From Gammaproteobacteria bacterium SG8_30 (GTDB lineage: Bacteria > Pseudomonadota > Gammaproteobacteria > Steroidobacterales > Steroidobacteraceae), in assembly GCA_001303245.1 (NCBI GenBank), contig LJNS01000006.1, positions 1-43,500 of the forward strand: a DNA stretch of 43,500 nucleotides, read 5' to 3'. A program made the translations under genes and the position numbers. Under the pieces are notes generated by a model, which saw nothing but the letters and a program-made list of their open reading frames with translations, was not told the origin of the DNA and ran no database searches. This document shows positions 14,925 to 24,955 of the stretch, piece by piece (position 1 is the first letter of the stretch; each line of letters begins with the position of its first letter).

Positions 14925-15575
14925 TCAGTCTTCTGCCGGGCCCGACACCCGGCGTCCAGCGTGCCGAAGCTCGAGCTCCGCCGCGACCTCGGCCAGGGAC
15001 AGGCCGCGCTGCCGCAGCAGCAGGACGAGGTGATACAGGAGGTCGGCGGATTCACCGACGATCTTGGCGTCGTCCTGCCCGACGGCGGCCAGGGCAACCT
15101 CCACGCCTTCCTCGCCTATCTTCTGCGCGATGCGGCCCGGCCCCTGGGCGAACAGTTCGGCGGTATAGCTTCCCTCCGGCTTCTGCGCGATCCGTTCAGC
15201 AACGATGTGCTCCAGACGGACCAGGAACGCCAGGCGTCCGGCGGCGGTGCGCTCCGAGTCGGGAAAGCACGTGGGCGTGCCCTTGTGACAGACCGGGCCG
15301 GCCGGGTGGGCCTGGACCAGGATCGTGTCGGCATCGCAGTCGGTGCTCACGGAGGCGACCTCGAGGAAGTGACCGGAGGTTTCCCCCTTGACCCAGAGGG
15401 CCTGGCGGCTGCGGCTGAAGAAGGTGACCCGGCGGCTGGTCAGCGTGTCGCGAAGGGCCTGTCGATTCATGAATCCGAGCATCAGTACCGCGCCCGTGTC
15501 CACGTCCTGCACTACGGCGGGAAGCAGTCCCGAACCCTTGTCCCAGTCGAGCTCGCCGAGCTGCTCGAGCTTCAT
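14925..15575 (-). CDS. hisIE: Bifunctional phosphoribosyl-AMP cyclohydrolase / phosphoribosyl-ATP pyrophosphohydrolase
   Basis: 216 residues carrying steps 2 and 3 of histidine biosynthesis. Residues 1 to about 115 are HisI, with [19 protein letters not shown] and the metal-binding [26 protein letters not shown]. Residues about 118-205 are HisE, with [33 protein letters not shown] and [13 protein letters not shown]. Its start overlaps the hisF stop (ATGA). Fusion of HisI and HisE is usual in gammaproteobacteria. Confidence 0.97.
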   Translation of the reverse strand: MKLEQLGELDWDKGSGLLPAVVQDVDTGAVLMLGFMNRQALRDTLTSRRVTFFSRSRQALWVKGETSGHFLEVASVSTDCDADTILVQAHPAGPVCHKGTPTCFPDSERTAAGRLAFLVRLEHIVAERIAQKPEGSYTAELFAQGPGRIAQKIGEEGVEVALAAVGQDDAKIVGESADLLYHLVLLLRQRGLSLAEVAAELELRHAGRRVSGPAED

Positions 15576-16339
15576 GGTCTCACCTCGATGCCCTGGGCGC
15601 GGAGATAGGTCTTGAGGTCGTGGATGGCGATGGCGCCCGTGTGGAAAACGCTGGCCGCCAGCGCCCCGTCCACCTGCGCCTGCCCGAATACCTCTTTGAA
15701 GTGTTCCAGGGCGCCCGCGCCGCCGGAAGCGATCAGCGGCACCGTCGCGACCGACCGGACAGCCGCCAGCTGCGGGAGGTCGTAGCCCTGTCTCACGCCG
15801 TCCACGTTCATGCAGTTGAGCACGATCTCGCCCGCACCGCGGTCCTGCGCTTCGCGCACCCAGTCGAGTGTCCGCCGCCCGGAGCCTACGGTGCGGTCGG
15901 GATCACCCGTGTACTGGTACACGTGCCAGGTCTCCCCCGAGCGCTGGCTGTCGACGCCGAGTACGACGCATTGCGACCCGAAGCGCCGCGCCAGTTCGTC
16001 GATCAGCGCCGGATTCTCGAGCGCAGGCGAGTTGATGGAAATCTTCTCGGCGCCTTCTGCCAGGACGGCCTCGCCGTCGGCAATGCTGCGGATGCCTCCG
16101 GCCACGCAGAACGGGATATCGAGCACGCGGCCGACCCGGGCAATCCAGCTGCGATCGACGGAACGCCCCTGCGGGCTCGCCGTGATGTCGTAGAAGACGA
16201 GTTCATCGGCGCCTTCGTCCCGGTACCTCGCCGCGAGTTCCAGGATGTCGCCGACGACACGGTGGTCGCGAAAGCGGACGCCCTTGACGACCTGGCCGTC
16301 GCGGACGTCGAGGCAGGGGATTATGCGCCGGGCAAGAAT
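15572..16339 (-). CDS. hisF: Imidazole glycerol phosphate synthase, cyclase subunit (ATT start)
   Basis: TIM-barrel cyclase subunit that, with HisH, turns PRFAR plus ammonia into imidazole glycerol phosphate and AICAR; 255 residues. The catalytic Asp pair is in IPCLDV near the N-terminus and in VVLGVDSQR; other family blocks are [22 protein letters not shown] and IASGGAG. There is no ATG, GTG or TTG in frame near the N-terminus. The codon aligned with the usual [12 protein letters not shown] start is ATT (16339-16337), eight bases after GAGGAG (16353-16348). It overlaps the end of hisA by 19 bp. A rare ATT initiation codon is the simplest reading. Confidence 0.95.
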   Translation of the reverse strand: MLARRIIPCLDVRDGQVVKGVRFRDHRVVGDILELAARYRDEGADELVFYDITASPQGRSVDRSWIARVGRVLDIPFCVAGGIRSIADGEAVLAEGAEKISINSPALENPALIDELARRFGSQCVVLGVDSQRSGETWHVYQYTGDPDRTVGSGRRTLDWVREAQDRGAGEIVLNCMNVDGVRQGYDLPQLAAVRSVATVPLIASGGAGALEHFKEVFGQAQVDGALAASVFHTGAIAIHDLKTYLRAQGIEVRP

Positions 16340-17061
16340 GGCTCGAGCTCCTCTGGCTTCATGCGACCTTCCAGCAGGGCCTTCCCGCTGACCGCAGCCG
16401 CGACGCCGGTCTCCGCCAGAGCCTGCAGGTCCGCAGCGTGCCGTACACCTCCGGAAGCCTGCCACCGGATCCACGGAAAGCGCGCCACGGCCTCGCCGTA
16501 GAGACGGAGATTCGGGCCGGCCAGGGCGCCGTCGCGTGCCACGTCGGTGCACAGGACATGCGTCAGTCCAGAGCCCTCGTATCCATCCAGCACGTCCCAC
16601 AGGGCCAGCGCCGACTGCTCGCGCCAGCCGTGGGTCGCGACCCGCGGGACACCGTCGGCGCCGAGCCTCACGTCGAGCGCAAGAACCAGCCGGTCGGCCC
16701 CGAACTCGTCGAGCCACACGCGCACCTCGCCGGGCTCGGTGACGGCGAGGCTGCCGATCACGGCTCGATGAACGCCGACCGCCAGCAGGGCCTGGACCGC
16801 AAGCGAGGACCTCAGACCGCCACCGCACTGGATGGCGAGCGTACCCAGGTCCGCGAGCTCGGCCACGAGGGCGCGGTTGCCCGCCTGCCCGTCGCGCGCG
16901 CCGTCGAGGTCGACGACGTGCAGGTGTCTGGCCCCGGCACGCGCGTACCGGACGTAGAGATCGGCCGGGCCAGGGTCATAGACGGTCTCGGCGTCGAAGT
17001 CGCCCTTGAACAGACGTACGACGCGACCACCCCTCAGGTCGATGGCGGGGATGAGCTCCAT
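16321..17061 (-). CDS. hisA: ProFAR isomerase (1-(5-phosphoribosyl)-5-[(5-phosphoribosylamino)methylideneamino]imidazole-4-carboxamide isomerase)
   Basis: 246-residue TIM-barrel isomerase that supplies PRFAR to HisHF. The N-terminus [17 protein letters not shown] carries the first catalytic Asp; the second is in [27 protein letters not shown] and ASGGV are the phosphate-binding loops. The ATG shares one base with the hisH stop (TGATG). The 3' end overlaps hisF. Confidence 0.97.
   Translation of the reverse strand: MELIPAIDLRGGRVVRLFKGDFDAETVYDPGPADLYVRYARAGARHLHVVDLDGARDGQAGNRALVAELADLGTLAIQCGGGLRSSLAVQALLAVGVHRAVIGSLAVTEPGEVRVWLDEFGADRLVLALDVRLGADGVPRVATHGWREQSALALWDVLDGYEGSGLTHVLCTDVARDGALAGPNLRLYGEAVARFPWIRWQASGGVRHAADLQALAETGVAAAVSGKALLEGRMKPEELEPFLPGA
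16348..16353 (-). promoter_or_regulatory. Shine-Dalgarno that supports the ATT start of hisF
   Basis: The minus strand reads GAGGAG, inside the last codons of hisA, with an eight-base spacer to ATT at 16339. It is the only good ribosome site near the hisF N-terminus. Confidence 0.7.
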
Positions 17062-17657
17062 CACGCCAGCTCCAGAAAATTCTGCAGCACCGTCGCGCCG
17101 ACGCCGGCCGATCGTTCGGGATGGAACTGGGTGGCATGGAAGTTCCGGTGGCTGACCGCCGCAGATAAGGACTGACCGTACTCGCAGGTGGCGATCGTGG
17201 CTGCCCCGGCCGGCAGCGCGTAGCTGTGAACGAAATAGGCGTAATCTCCATCCTTCACCCCGCGCATCAAGGGGTGAGGACGGGTGGATTCCAGCTGGTT
17301 CCAGCCCATGTGCGGGACGGGCCGTCCGGGTGCTGCAGCGAGGCGCCGCGCTCGGCCGGAAATGACCCCCAGACACGACGTATCCCCTTCCTCGCTCGAG
17401 TCGAACAGCAGCTGCATGCCCAGGCAGATTCCCAGCAAGGGCTGCGTCAGCGTCGGGATCACCTCGGCGAGCCCGGAAGCGCGCAGGCGCTGCATGGCAT
17501 CGGCGGCCGCGCCGACACCCGGCAGGAGGACACGTCCTGCGGTACGGACGACGTCTGGGTCACGCGTGAGCGTGGCATAGCAGCCGAGCCGCTCGAGCGC
17601 ATACCGGAGCGATGCGATGTTGGCCCCGCCGCTGTCGATGATCGCGAGCGCGGTCAC
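17061..17657 (-). CDS. hisH: Imidazole glycerol phosphate synthase, glutamine amidotransferase subunit
   Basis: 198-residue class I glutamine amidotransferase that feeds ammonia to HisF. The triad is visible: C78 in GICLGMQLLF, and H179 and E181 in QFHPE. Family segments LLPGVGAAADAM and HMGWNQL are present. The GTG start overlaps the hisB stop (GTGA). Confidence 0.97.
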   Translation of the reverse strand: MTALAIIDSGGANIASLRYALERLGCYATLTRDPDVVRTAGRVLLPGVGAAADAMQRLRASGLAEVIPTLTQPLLGICLGMQLLFDSSEEGDTSCLGVISGRARRLAAAPGRPVPHMGWNQLESTRPHPLMRGVKDGDYAYFVHSYALPAGAATIATCEYGQSLSAAVSHRNFHATQFHPERSAGVGATVLQNFLELA

Positions 17658-18736
17658 AGAACGCCCTTGCTGCTCGGCAACTCGCGGCCCTCGATCCGTA
17701 TGGCCTGCCGCAGCGCACGCCCCACGCCCTTGAAGCAGGCCTCGATCATGTGGTGGTTGTTGTCGCCGCGGACCTGCACGTGGATGGCGGCCCCCAGGGC
17801 CTCGCCCAGCGAGCGGAAGAAGTGGGGCACCAGCTCCGTCGGCAGCTCGCCGACGCGCTCGCGGGTGAATCGGCCCTCGAATACGGCGAAGGGGCGGCCC
17901 GACAAGTCGAGCGCGACCTGGGCCTGTGACTCGTCCATGGGCAGCAGGAAACCGAAACGCGCGATGCCTCGCTTCTCGCCGAGCGCCTGCCTCAGCGCCT
18001 GGCCGAGGGCAAGGGCACAGTCCTCGACCGTGTGGTGCTCGTCCACGTTCAGGTCCCCGTTGCACTCGAGCTCCAGGGCAAAGCCGCCGTGCCGGGCGAT
18101 CTGCTCCAGCATGTGGTCGAAGAATCCGAGGCCGGTGGAAATGCCCACTGGCGACTCGCTGTCGAGGTTCAAGCGGACCGAGATGTCGGTCTCCCGCGTG
18201 GTCCTGCGTGTTTCTGCCCGGCGTGGAGGCGTCCCGGTGAGGCGGGCGACGATTTCCGGCCAGGTGGCCTCGTCGTCGCCGCCGCGCAGCACCCGGAGCG
18301 CAGCGATGCCCAGGTTGGCGCCGAGCTCGAGATCGGTGTCGCGATCGCCGATCACGTAGCTGCGGGCGGCATCGATCGGCGAGCGGCCGACGTACTCGTC
18401 CACGAGTGCGGTCCGGGGCTTGCGACAGTCGCAGCCCTCCTGCGGGAGGTGCGGGCAGATGAGCACCGCGTCGAAGTGCACCCCCTGTGAGTCGAGCACC
18501 TGCATCATCAGCGAGTGCGGTCCCCTGAACGACTGCTCCGGAAAGCGATCCGTTCCGAGCCCGTCCTGGTTGGTGATCATCACGAGTCGATAGCCGGCCG
18601 CCTGCAGCGCCAGCAGGGCGGGAATGACGCCAGGCATGAAGCGGAGCTTTTCATATGCGTCGACCTGCTCGTCGGCCGGCTCCTCGATGAGGGTACCGTC
18701 CCGGTCGATGAACAGCGTCGGCTGCGGAGCGTTCAC
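17654..18736 (-). CDS. hisB: Bifunctional histidinol-phosphatase / imidazoleglycerol-phosphate dehydratase
   Basis: 360-residue gammaproteobacterial fusion. The N-terminal HAD phosphatase has DRDGTL near residue 12, ITNQDGLG and the zinc-type loop CPHLPQEGCDCRKP. From about residue 180 it is the dehydratase, with the two metal-binding His motifs HMLEQIARH and DEHHTVEDCALALGQAL, and later NNHHMIEACFK. The start overlaps the hisC stop by four bases. Confidence 0.97.
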   Translation of the reverse strand: MNAPQPTLFIDRDGTLIEEPADEQVDAYEKLRFMPGVIPALLALQAAGYRLVMITNQDGLGTDRFPEQSFRGPHSLMMQVLDSQGVHFDAVLICPHLPQEGCDCRKPRTALVDEYVGRSPIDAARSYVIGDRDTDLELGANLGIAALRVLRGGDDEATWPEIVARLTGTPPRRAETRRTTRETDISVRLNLDSESPVGISTGLGFFDHMLEQIARHGGFALELECNGDLNVDEHHTVEDCALALGQALRQALGEKRGIARFGFLLPMDESQAQVALDLSGRPFAVFEGRFTRERVGELPTELVPHFFRSLGEALGAAIHVQVRGDNNHHMIEACFKGVGRALRQAIRIEGRELPSSKGVL

Positions 18737-19790
18737 GCTGCCCCCAGGCTCTCGAGGAGGCGGTCGTTCTGTTCGGGGCTGCCGATCGTGATGCGCAGGC
18801 AGCGCTCCAGGGCCGGCTGGCGCCTGACGTCGCGGACGAGGAGACCGCCGCGGATCCCCGCCTGCAGGAGTCGCCCGGCATCGCGGCTCGAGACGAGCAG
18901 GAAATTGGCCTGGCTGGGCCAGACCTGCTCCACGAGAGGGATCCGGGCGAGTCCTTCGAGCATTCTGGTGCGCTCGGCGCGGATCGCAGCGACCCGCGCG
19001 CGAACGGCCTCGAGTCGATCCGGATGCAGTGCGTCGAGGACTGACTCGATCGACTGGACCGATAGCGCGTAGGGCGGGATCACCCGCCGGAGGAGTCCGA
19101 TCACGTCAGCAGCGGCGAGCACCGCACCGCAGCGTGCGCCGGCAAGGCCATAGGCCTTGGAGAGCGTCCTGAGAATGACGAGGTGGGGATACGCCGCCAG
19201 CCAGTCCACGAGGCTCGGTCCCTCGGCGAACTCGACGTAGGCCTCGTCGACGACCACGATCGCTCGACCCGCCAGCGCGTCGAGCACTTCGCGCACGGCA
19301 TCATCCGGGAATCTGTTGCCGGTCGGATTGTTGGGCGAGCACAGGAACACGAGCTTGACCGTCGGATCGCAGGCGGCCTTCAAGGCGGTCACATCCAGAT
19401 CGAATCCCCGGGCGGCATCGAGCGGCACTTCGGAAACCGCAGCTCCCTGGACGTCCGCCGCGAATCGGTACATTGCGAACGTGGGCGGGCAGACGACGAC
19501 GCGGTCTCGTCCTGCGGCGCAGAACGTCCGCACCAGCAGGTCGATGCCCTCGTCGCTGCCGCGCCCGACGAGCACCCGGTCGGGCTCGACGCCGTACAGG
19601 CACGCGAGCCGCTGGATCAAGGCCGACGACTGCGGCTCCGGATAGCGGTTCAGGCCGTCGCGGGAGCGGTCGGCCTCGCTGCGCCACGGGTTCTCATTGG
19701 CGTGCAGCCGCACCAGCGCCGGGTCCCATTCGGCGTGCGCGTAGGGCGCGAGAGCGAGGATCTCGGGTCGGGCCAGGTGGAGCGCGCCGG

Positions 19791-19794
<4 letters not shown>
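18733..19794 (-). CDS. hisC: Histidinol-phosphate aminotransferase
   Basis: 353-residue fold-type I PLP aminotransferase that converts imidazole acetol phosphate to histidinol phosphate with glutamate. Motifs are LHANENPW, NRYPEPQ, GRGSDEGIDLL, CSPNNPTGN, VVDEAYVEFA and the PLP lysine K213 in TLSKAYGLAGARCG. The GTG start overlaps the hisD stop (GTGA). Confidence 0.97.
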
Positions 19795-21112
<1,318 letters not shown>

Positions 21113-21116
<4 letters not shown>

Positions 21117-22018
21117 GCCAGCATCTTCTCCACGGGCAGCACCAGGATCGCCGAGGCGCCGGCCGCCTTCAGGCTCTCCAGTGTCTCCCAGAATACGTTC
21201 TCGCGACACACGGCGTGAACCGCGACTTTCTCGTCGGTGCCTTCGAGCGGCATGATGGTTGGATGCTCGCTGCCGGGCAGCAGCGCGGCGATCTCGGCCA
21301 GGGCCGAGCGGGGCGCATGCAGCATGATGTACTTGCTCTCCCTGACCTGCTGCACGCCGTCCATGCGCTTGAGCAGCTTGTTCATCCAGCTGACCTTTTC
21401 CGCAGCCACGGGCACGGGCGTGCGGATCAGGACAGCCTGGCTCTCGAGCACGGTCTCGACCTCCCTGAGGTGGTTGGCGGCCAGGGTGCTTCCGGTCGAG
21501 ACCAGGTCGCAGATCAGCTCCGCCCGGCCGAGGCGCGGGGCAATTTCGACGGCTCCGGAGAGCGTGACCACCTCGGCCGCGATCTGCTCTTCGGCCAGCC
21601 AGCGCTCGAGAATGTTCGGATAGGTCGTGGCGATGCGCTTGCCGGCGAGCGAGCTGCGTCCCTGGTACGAGAACTCCTCGGGTACGGCGATGCTCATCCT
21701 GCACCGTCCGAAGTCCAAGGTCATGACCTGCTCGAAGAGCGGGGCGATTCCGGCCGCAAGGAAGCCGAGGCGCTTCTCTTCCACGACGTTCAGACCCACG
21801 ACACCGAGCTCGCAGACGTCCTCCTGCACCAAGCTCGGGATGTCGTCGTCGCGCACCAGCAGGACGTCGAGCGGCATGTTTTCGCCGAAGCAGACGAGCT
21901 GGTCCTTGCCGCGGCTGTACTTGAGTCCGCAACGCCCGAGGAGGTCGAGCGAATTCTCCGTGAGGCGACCGGACTTCTGCACGGCCACCTTGATCCGGGT
22001 TCCCGACTCCACACTCAC
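21113..22018 (-). CDS. hisG: ATP phosphoribosyltransferase (long form)
   Basis: 301-residue hexameric-type enzyme of the first committed step, ATP + PRPP to phosphoribosyl-ATP. Segments are IKVAVQKSGRLTENSLDLL, LLVRDDDIPSLVQEDVCELGVVGLNV, RIATTYPNILERW and SGAVEIAPRLGRAELICDLVSTGSTLAANHLREVE (PRPP loop), followed by the C-terminal ACT-like domain that binds histidine for feedback inhibition. The first GTG (22018) overlaps the stop of the upstream TrpR-like gene; a second GTG two codons later is also possible. Confidence 0.96.
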
Positions 22019-22332
22019 GGCTGGCGTCCCGGATGCATGCGCTGGGCCGCGAGGCGGTAGCCGCCGTTTCCGGCTGTCAGGTAACGCGCGACACGACCGA
22101 TAGTCGTGACACTGACTCCGGTGAGCCGGTGGATCTCGCGATAGGGCAGGCCCTTCTCCAGCAGTTCTACCACGGCCCACCGGTCGGCCATGGCCTGCAG
22201 CTCCGCCGGTGTGCACAGGTCGCGGAAGAACGCCCGGGCTTCCTCGGGTGTTGCCAGGCCGAGGATGGCCTGGTACAGCGCCCGCTCGTGGAGCGCTTCC
22301 TGGCGCGGGGTCAGGGGCCGGTGGATCTTCAT
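22015..22332 (-). CDS. TrpR-like (YerC/YecD family) transcriptional regulator, probable his operon repressor
   Basis: 105-residue protein of the TrpR superfamily. The helical core ALYQAILGLATPEEARAFFRDLCTPAELQAMADRWAVVELLEKGLPYREIHRLTGVSVTTIGRVARYL ends in the helix-turn-helix (GLPYREI...SVTTIGRV). It is the first gene of the his operon and its stop overlaps hisG (GTGA). Its own promoter contains an 18-bp palindrome built like the E. coli trp operator, which suggests an autoregulated histidine repressor. TrpR-family HisR/YerC regulators of histidine genes have been proposed in other bacteria. The ligand (histidine?) is inferred. Confidence 0.88.
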   Translation of the reverse strand: MKIHRPLTPRQEALHERALYQAILGLATPEEARAFFRDLCTPAELQAMADRWAVVELLEKGLPYREIHRLTGVSVTTIGRVARYLTAGNGGYRLAAQRMHPGRQP

Positions 22333-22352
22333 GTGCCCAGCAGTGTTATAAC

Positions 22353-22370
22353 GTATTAACACACTAATAC
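22353..22370 (-). promoter_or_regulatory. TrpR-type operator of the his operon
   Basis: GTATTAACACACTAATAC is a perfect inverted repeat of six bases around a six-base centre. Total length and half-site pattern match the trp operator style (GTACTA-N6-TAGTAC). It covers the -10 box and most of the spacer of the his promoter, so bound repressor would block RNA polymerase. An overlapping repeat GTGTTA-N8-TAACAC lies at 22343-22362 and might be a second register. Confidence 0.75.
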
Positions 22371-22380
22371 ATTCATACAA
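22353..22380 (-). promoter_or_regulatory. his operon promoter
   Basis: On the minus strand TTGTAT (22380-22375), a 16-bp spacer and TAATAC (22358-22353) lie 20 bp before the ATG of the TrpR-like gene. The predicted leader is only about 14 nt, too short for a his attenuator, so control by the operator is the likely mode. Confidence 0.7.
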
Positions 22381-22425
22381 GCGCCGCAACCCTTCGACGC
22401 ATCCACGACTGACTGCGCGTGATTC

Positions 22426-22455
22426 TTGACCGCCCTGCCCGGAGCACCCTAGACT
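22426..22455 (+). promoter_or_regulatory. metX-metB promoter
   Basis: TTGACC (22426-22431), an 18-bp spacer and TAGACT (22450-22455). The predicted transcription start falls right at the first stem of the SAM riboswitch (22461). Confidence 0.7.
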
Positions 22456-22460
22456 GGCCC

Positions 22461-22579
22461 GGCTCATCGAGACCGGCCGAGGGACGAGGCCCTTTGACGC
22501 CGGGGCAACCGCCGGGCCCAACCAACCCGGAAAGGTGCCAACTCCTGCGGAGGGCTGCGAGCCCGCCGGCAGATGAGCC
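22461..22579 (+). ncRNA. SAM riboswitch of the S-box (SAM-I/IV) clan
   Basis: The P1 stem GGCTCATC (22461-22468) pairs perfectly with GATGAGCC (22572-22579). Between them are the S-box core blocks in order: GAGGGACGAGGCCC (P2 and pseudoknot arm), GCCGGGGCAACC, the P3 hairpin GGGCCCAACCAACCC, and GGTGCCAACTCCTGCGG, ending at AGATGAG. This is the standard SAM aptamer arrangement, sitting directly after the promoter and upstream of metX. SAM binding should lower metX-metB expression. Whether it is SAM-I proper or an SAM-I/IV variant needs a covariance model. Confidence 0.88.
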
Positions 22580-22585
22580 GCCGCG

Positions 22586-22643
22586 CAGGCGGGTGGCACG
22601 GCCCGCAAGGGCGCCGGCAGGCCCGCCCAGGCGGGCTTCTCCG
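22586..22643 (+). promoter_or_regulatory. Candidate expression platform of the SAM riboswitch
   Basis: GCCCGCC (22621-22627) can pair with GGCGGGC (22630-22636), followed by TTCT, as a terminator-like hairpin with a poor T-run. The upstream GGCGGGT (22588-22594) offers a competing partner for the same strand. TTCTCC (about 22638-22643) could also pair with the ribosome site GGAGAG (22671-22676). The mechanism is uncertain. Confidence 0.4.
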
Positions 22644-22682
22644 CAGGACCCCGGTGATGCGTTCCTGTCAGGAGAGCCTTCG

Positions 22683-23750
22683 ATGATCCCAAGTTGCGAC
22701 GCCCGGTGCGCCCCGGCCGAGCCCCTCGTGACCCGTCGACCCGCAGCCGAGACAAGCGGTGCGCAAGAGGCGTCCGAGGGCATCTTGCGGCTGCCCGGGG
22801 AATTTCGGCTGCACCACGGCGGCTCACTGCGTGACGTGGAGGTCGCGTGGCGTCTCGAGGGCGCCCGCGGTGCCCCGGTGGTCGTGGCCCTCGGGGGGAT
22901 TTCCGCGCATCGTCGGGTCTTCTGCGTCGAGGATCGGCGAGCCGGATGGTGGTCCGAGCTGGCCGGACCGGGTCTCCCCCTGGACGCCGGCTCCTACCGC
23001 CTGCTCGGCTACGACTTTCTCGGAGGCAGCGGGCAGAGCACGGCTCCCGTGCGGGGAGCAGCTGCGTTCCCGCCCGTCAGCTCCTTCGACCAGGCGGACC
23101 TCTTGAGGGTACTCTGCGACGGACTCGGTATCGGCCGGCTGCACGCGATAGCCGGCGCGTCGTACGGCGGGATGGTTGCCCTGGCCTTCGGCCAGCGTTA
23201 CCCGGATCGGGTCAAACGCCTCCTCGTGATCAGCGCGTCGCACACCGCGAACCCACTGGCGACGGCCTGGCGGAGCGTCGAGCGGGAGTGCGTCCGCTTC
23301 GGGCTGGCACGGGGCGACGGGCCGGGCGGGCTGCGCCTCGCACGGGCGCTTGCGATGGCAACCTACCGTACGCGGGCCGAGTTCGACCAGCGGTTCTCGC
23401 GCGAGGCGCGCCGTGTCGACGATCGCATGCTCTTTCCCGTGGAGGAATACCTGTTCGCGCGCGGGGACGCCTACGCAGGCCGTTATGCGCCGGAGTCGTT
23501 CCTGTGTCTCTCGGAATCGATCGACTTGCATCGCGTGGACCCGGAACGGGTCGCGGTGCCCGCGACACTGGTCGGCATCACCGGGGACCAGTTGGTCACG
23601 ATCGAGGAGATGCGGGAACTCGAATGCCGGCTCGCCGGTCCCGCGAGGCTCTACGAGCTGGACTCCCTGTTCGGACACGACGCGTTCCTGAAGGAGCGGG
23701 AGCGGCTGGCGCCGATCTTCCGCGAGGGACTCGAGGGAGGTGCCTCGTGA
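22683..23750 (+). CDS. metX: Homoserine O-acyltransferase (MetX; probably O-succinyltransferase)
   Basis: 355-residue alpha/beta-hydrolase that acylates homoserine in methionine biosynthesis. The nucleophile is S160 in GASYGGMVALAF, with D302 (ITGDQLV) and H332 (LFGHDAFL) completing the triad. The ATG at 22683 has AGGAGAG six bases upstream. MetX enzymes of Xanthomonas-type gammaproteobacteria are reported to use succinyl-CoA; the partner downstream is a cystathionine gamma-synthase, which prefers O-succinylhomoserine, so succinyl transfer is favoured but not provable by eye. Regulation is by the SAM riboswitch. Confidence 0.9.
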   Translation: MIPSCDARCAPAEPLVTRRPAAETSGAQEASEGILRLPGEFRLHHGGSLRDVEVAWRLEGARGAPVVVALGGISAHRRVFCVEDRRAGWWSELAGPGLPLDAGSYRLLGYDFLGGSGQSTAPVRGAAAFPPVSSFDQADLLRVLCDGLGIGRLHAIAGASYGGMVALAFGQRYPDRVKRLLVISASHTANPLATAWRSVERECVRFGLARGDGPGGLRLARALAMATYRTRAEFDQRFSREARRVDDRMLFPVEEYLFARGDAYAGRYAPESFLCLSESIDLHRVDPERVAVPATLVGITGDQLVTIEEMRELECRLAGPARLYELDSLFGHDAFLKERERLAPIFREGLEGGAS

Positions 23751-24910
23751 CTGACCACCCGGATCCCAGAACCGTCGCAGTCAGGGCCGGCCTCGACTCG
23801 GACGCCGAGCACGGTGCCGTCGTGCCGCCCATCTACCTGTCCTCGACATATACGTTCGAGGGGCTGAACCGCCGACGACGCTACGACTACTCGCGCTCCG
23901 GCAACCCTACCCGTGATGCGCTCGGAGAAGCGCTGGCCGCGCTGGAGCACGGCGCAGGCGCGGTCGTCACGGCGACCGGCATGGCTGCGGTCAACTTGGG
24001 GGTCGTGCTGGCACGCCCCGGGGAACGGATCGTGGCGCCGTACGACTGTTACGGAGGCACCTACCGGCTGCTGGCGGCCCTGGACCGGACCGGGCGCGTC
24101 CACGTCGATTTCATAGACCTGACCGACCCCGCGGCGCTTGCGGGAGCTCTCGATCACAAGCCCCGGATCGTGTGGATCGAGACGCCGAGCAACCCGCTGC
24201 TGCGCATCACGGACATCGACACTGTCGCCAGGGCGGCGCACGAGGTCGCGGCGCTGGTAGTCGTCGACAACACGTTCCTGAGCCCCGGATGGCAGAACCC
24301 GATCGACCTGGGGGCGGATCTCGTGGTGCACTCGACGACGAAGTACATCAACGGTCACAGCGATGTCGTCGGCGGTGCAGTAGTCTCCCGCGACGAGGGC
24401 CTGTACGAGGAACTGGCCTGGTGGGCCAACTGCCTCGGCATCACCGGCGGCGCCTTCGACGCCTTCCTCACCCTGAGAGGCCTGCGCACGCTTCACGCGC
24501 GCCTGCGGTTGCACGAGGAGAACGCAGCCGCCGTGGCCCGGCTCGTGTCCACGCACCCGGCGGTCAGCCGCTCGTACTACCCGGGTCTGCCCGGGCATCC
24601 CGGCCACGCGCTGGCGGCCCGCCAGCAGAGCGGTTTCGGGGCCATGGTGAGCTTCGAGCTGGCAGGCGGAGTTCGCGCGGTCGCCCGTTTCCTCGACGGG
24701 CTGCAGCACTTCTCTCTCGCGGAATCTCTCGGGGGAGTCGAGAGCCTCATCGCTCATCCCGACACCATGACCCACGCAGCCATGGACCCGGCGGCAAGGG
24801 CCGAGGCGGGCATTACCCCCGGACTGCTGCGCCTGTCGGTGGGAATCGAAGCCACCGAGGATTTGCTCCGCGACCTCCAGGCCGCGCTCGACCGGGCTGT
24901 GGCGGGCTGA
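23747..24910 (+). CDS. metB: Cystathionine gamma-synthase
   Basis: 387-residue PLP enzyme of the Cys/Met metabolism family that joins O-acylhomoserine and cysteine to cystathionine. Motifs are YDYSRSGNPTRDALGEALAALEHGAGAVVTATGMAA, PYDCYGGTYRLL, IWIETPSNPLL-like IVWIETPSNP, and the PLP lysine K199 in HSTTKYINGHSDVVGG. The GTG start overlaps the metX stop (GTGA) behind GAGGGAGG. Family members are hard to separate; the metX neighbour and the GITGGAFDAFLTLRGLRTL segment favour gamma-synthase over O-acylhomoserine sulfhydrylase or beta-lyase. It converges on leuB. Confidence 0.9.
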   Translation: MTDHPDPRTVAVRAGLDSDAEHGAVVPPIYLSSTYTFEGLNRRRRYDYSRSGNPTRDALGEALAALEHGAGAVVTATGMAAVNLGVVLARPGERIVAPYDCYGGTYRLLAALDRTGRVHVDFIDLTDPAALAGALDHKPRIVWIETPSNPLLRITDIDTVARAAHEVAALVVVDNTFLSPGWQNPIDLGADLVVHSTTKYINGHSDVVGGAVVSRDEGLYEELAWWANCLGITGGAFDAFLTLRGLRTLHARLRLHEENAAAVARLVSTHPAVSRSYYPGLPGHPGHALAARQQSGFGAMVSFELAGGVRAVARFLDGLQHFSLAESLGGVESLIAHPDTMTHAAMDPAARAEAGITPGLLRLSVGIEATEDLLRDLQAALDRAVAG

Positions 24911-24955
24911 TCGCCACGGGCGAGGCGGCTAGGTCCGCGGCGGGTCACGCGTCCG

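Noticed and set aside
22343..22380. his leader peptide with tandem His codons upstream of hisG
   Set aside because: The predicted leader is about 14 nt, and no His-rich frame occurs there.
22461..22579. T-box or his leader as an explanation of the structured RNA before metX
   Set aside because: No T-box TGGN motif in the right place and no leader peptide; the conserved S-box blocks fit far better.
24911..24955. Terminator between convergent metB and leuB
   Set aside because: The 45-bp gap has no convincing stem with a T-run on either strand.
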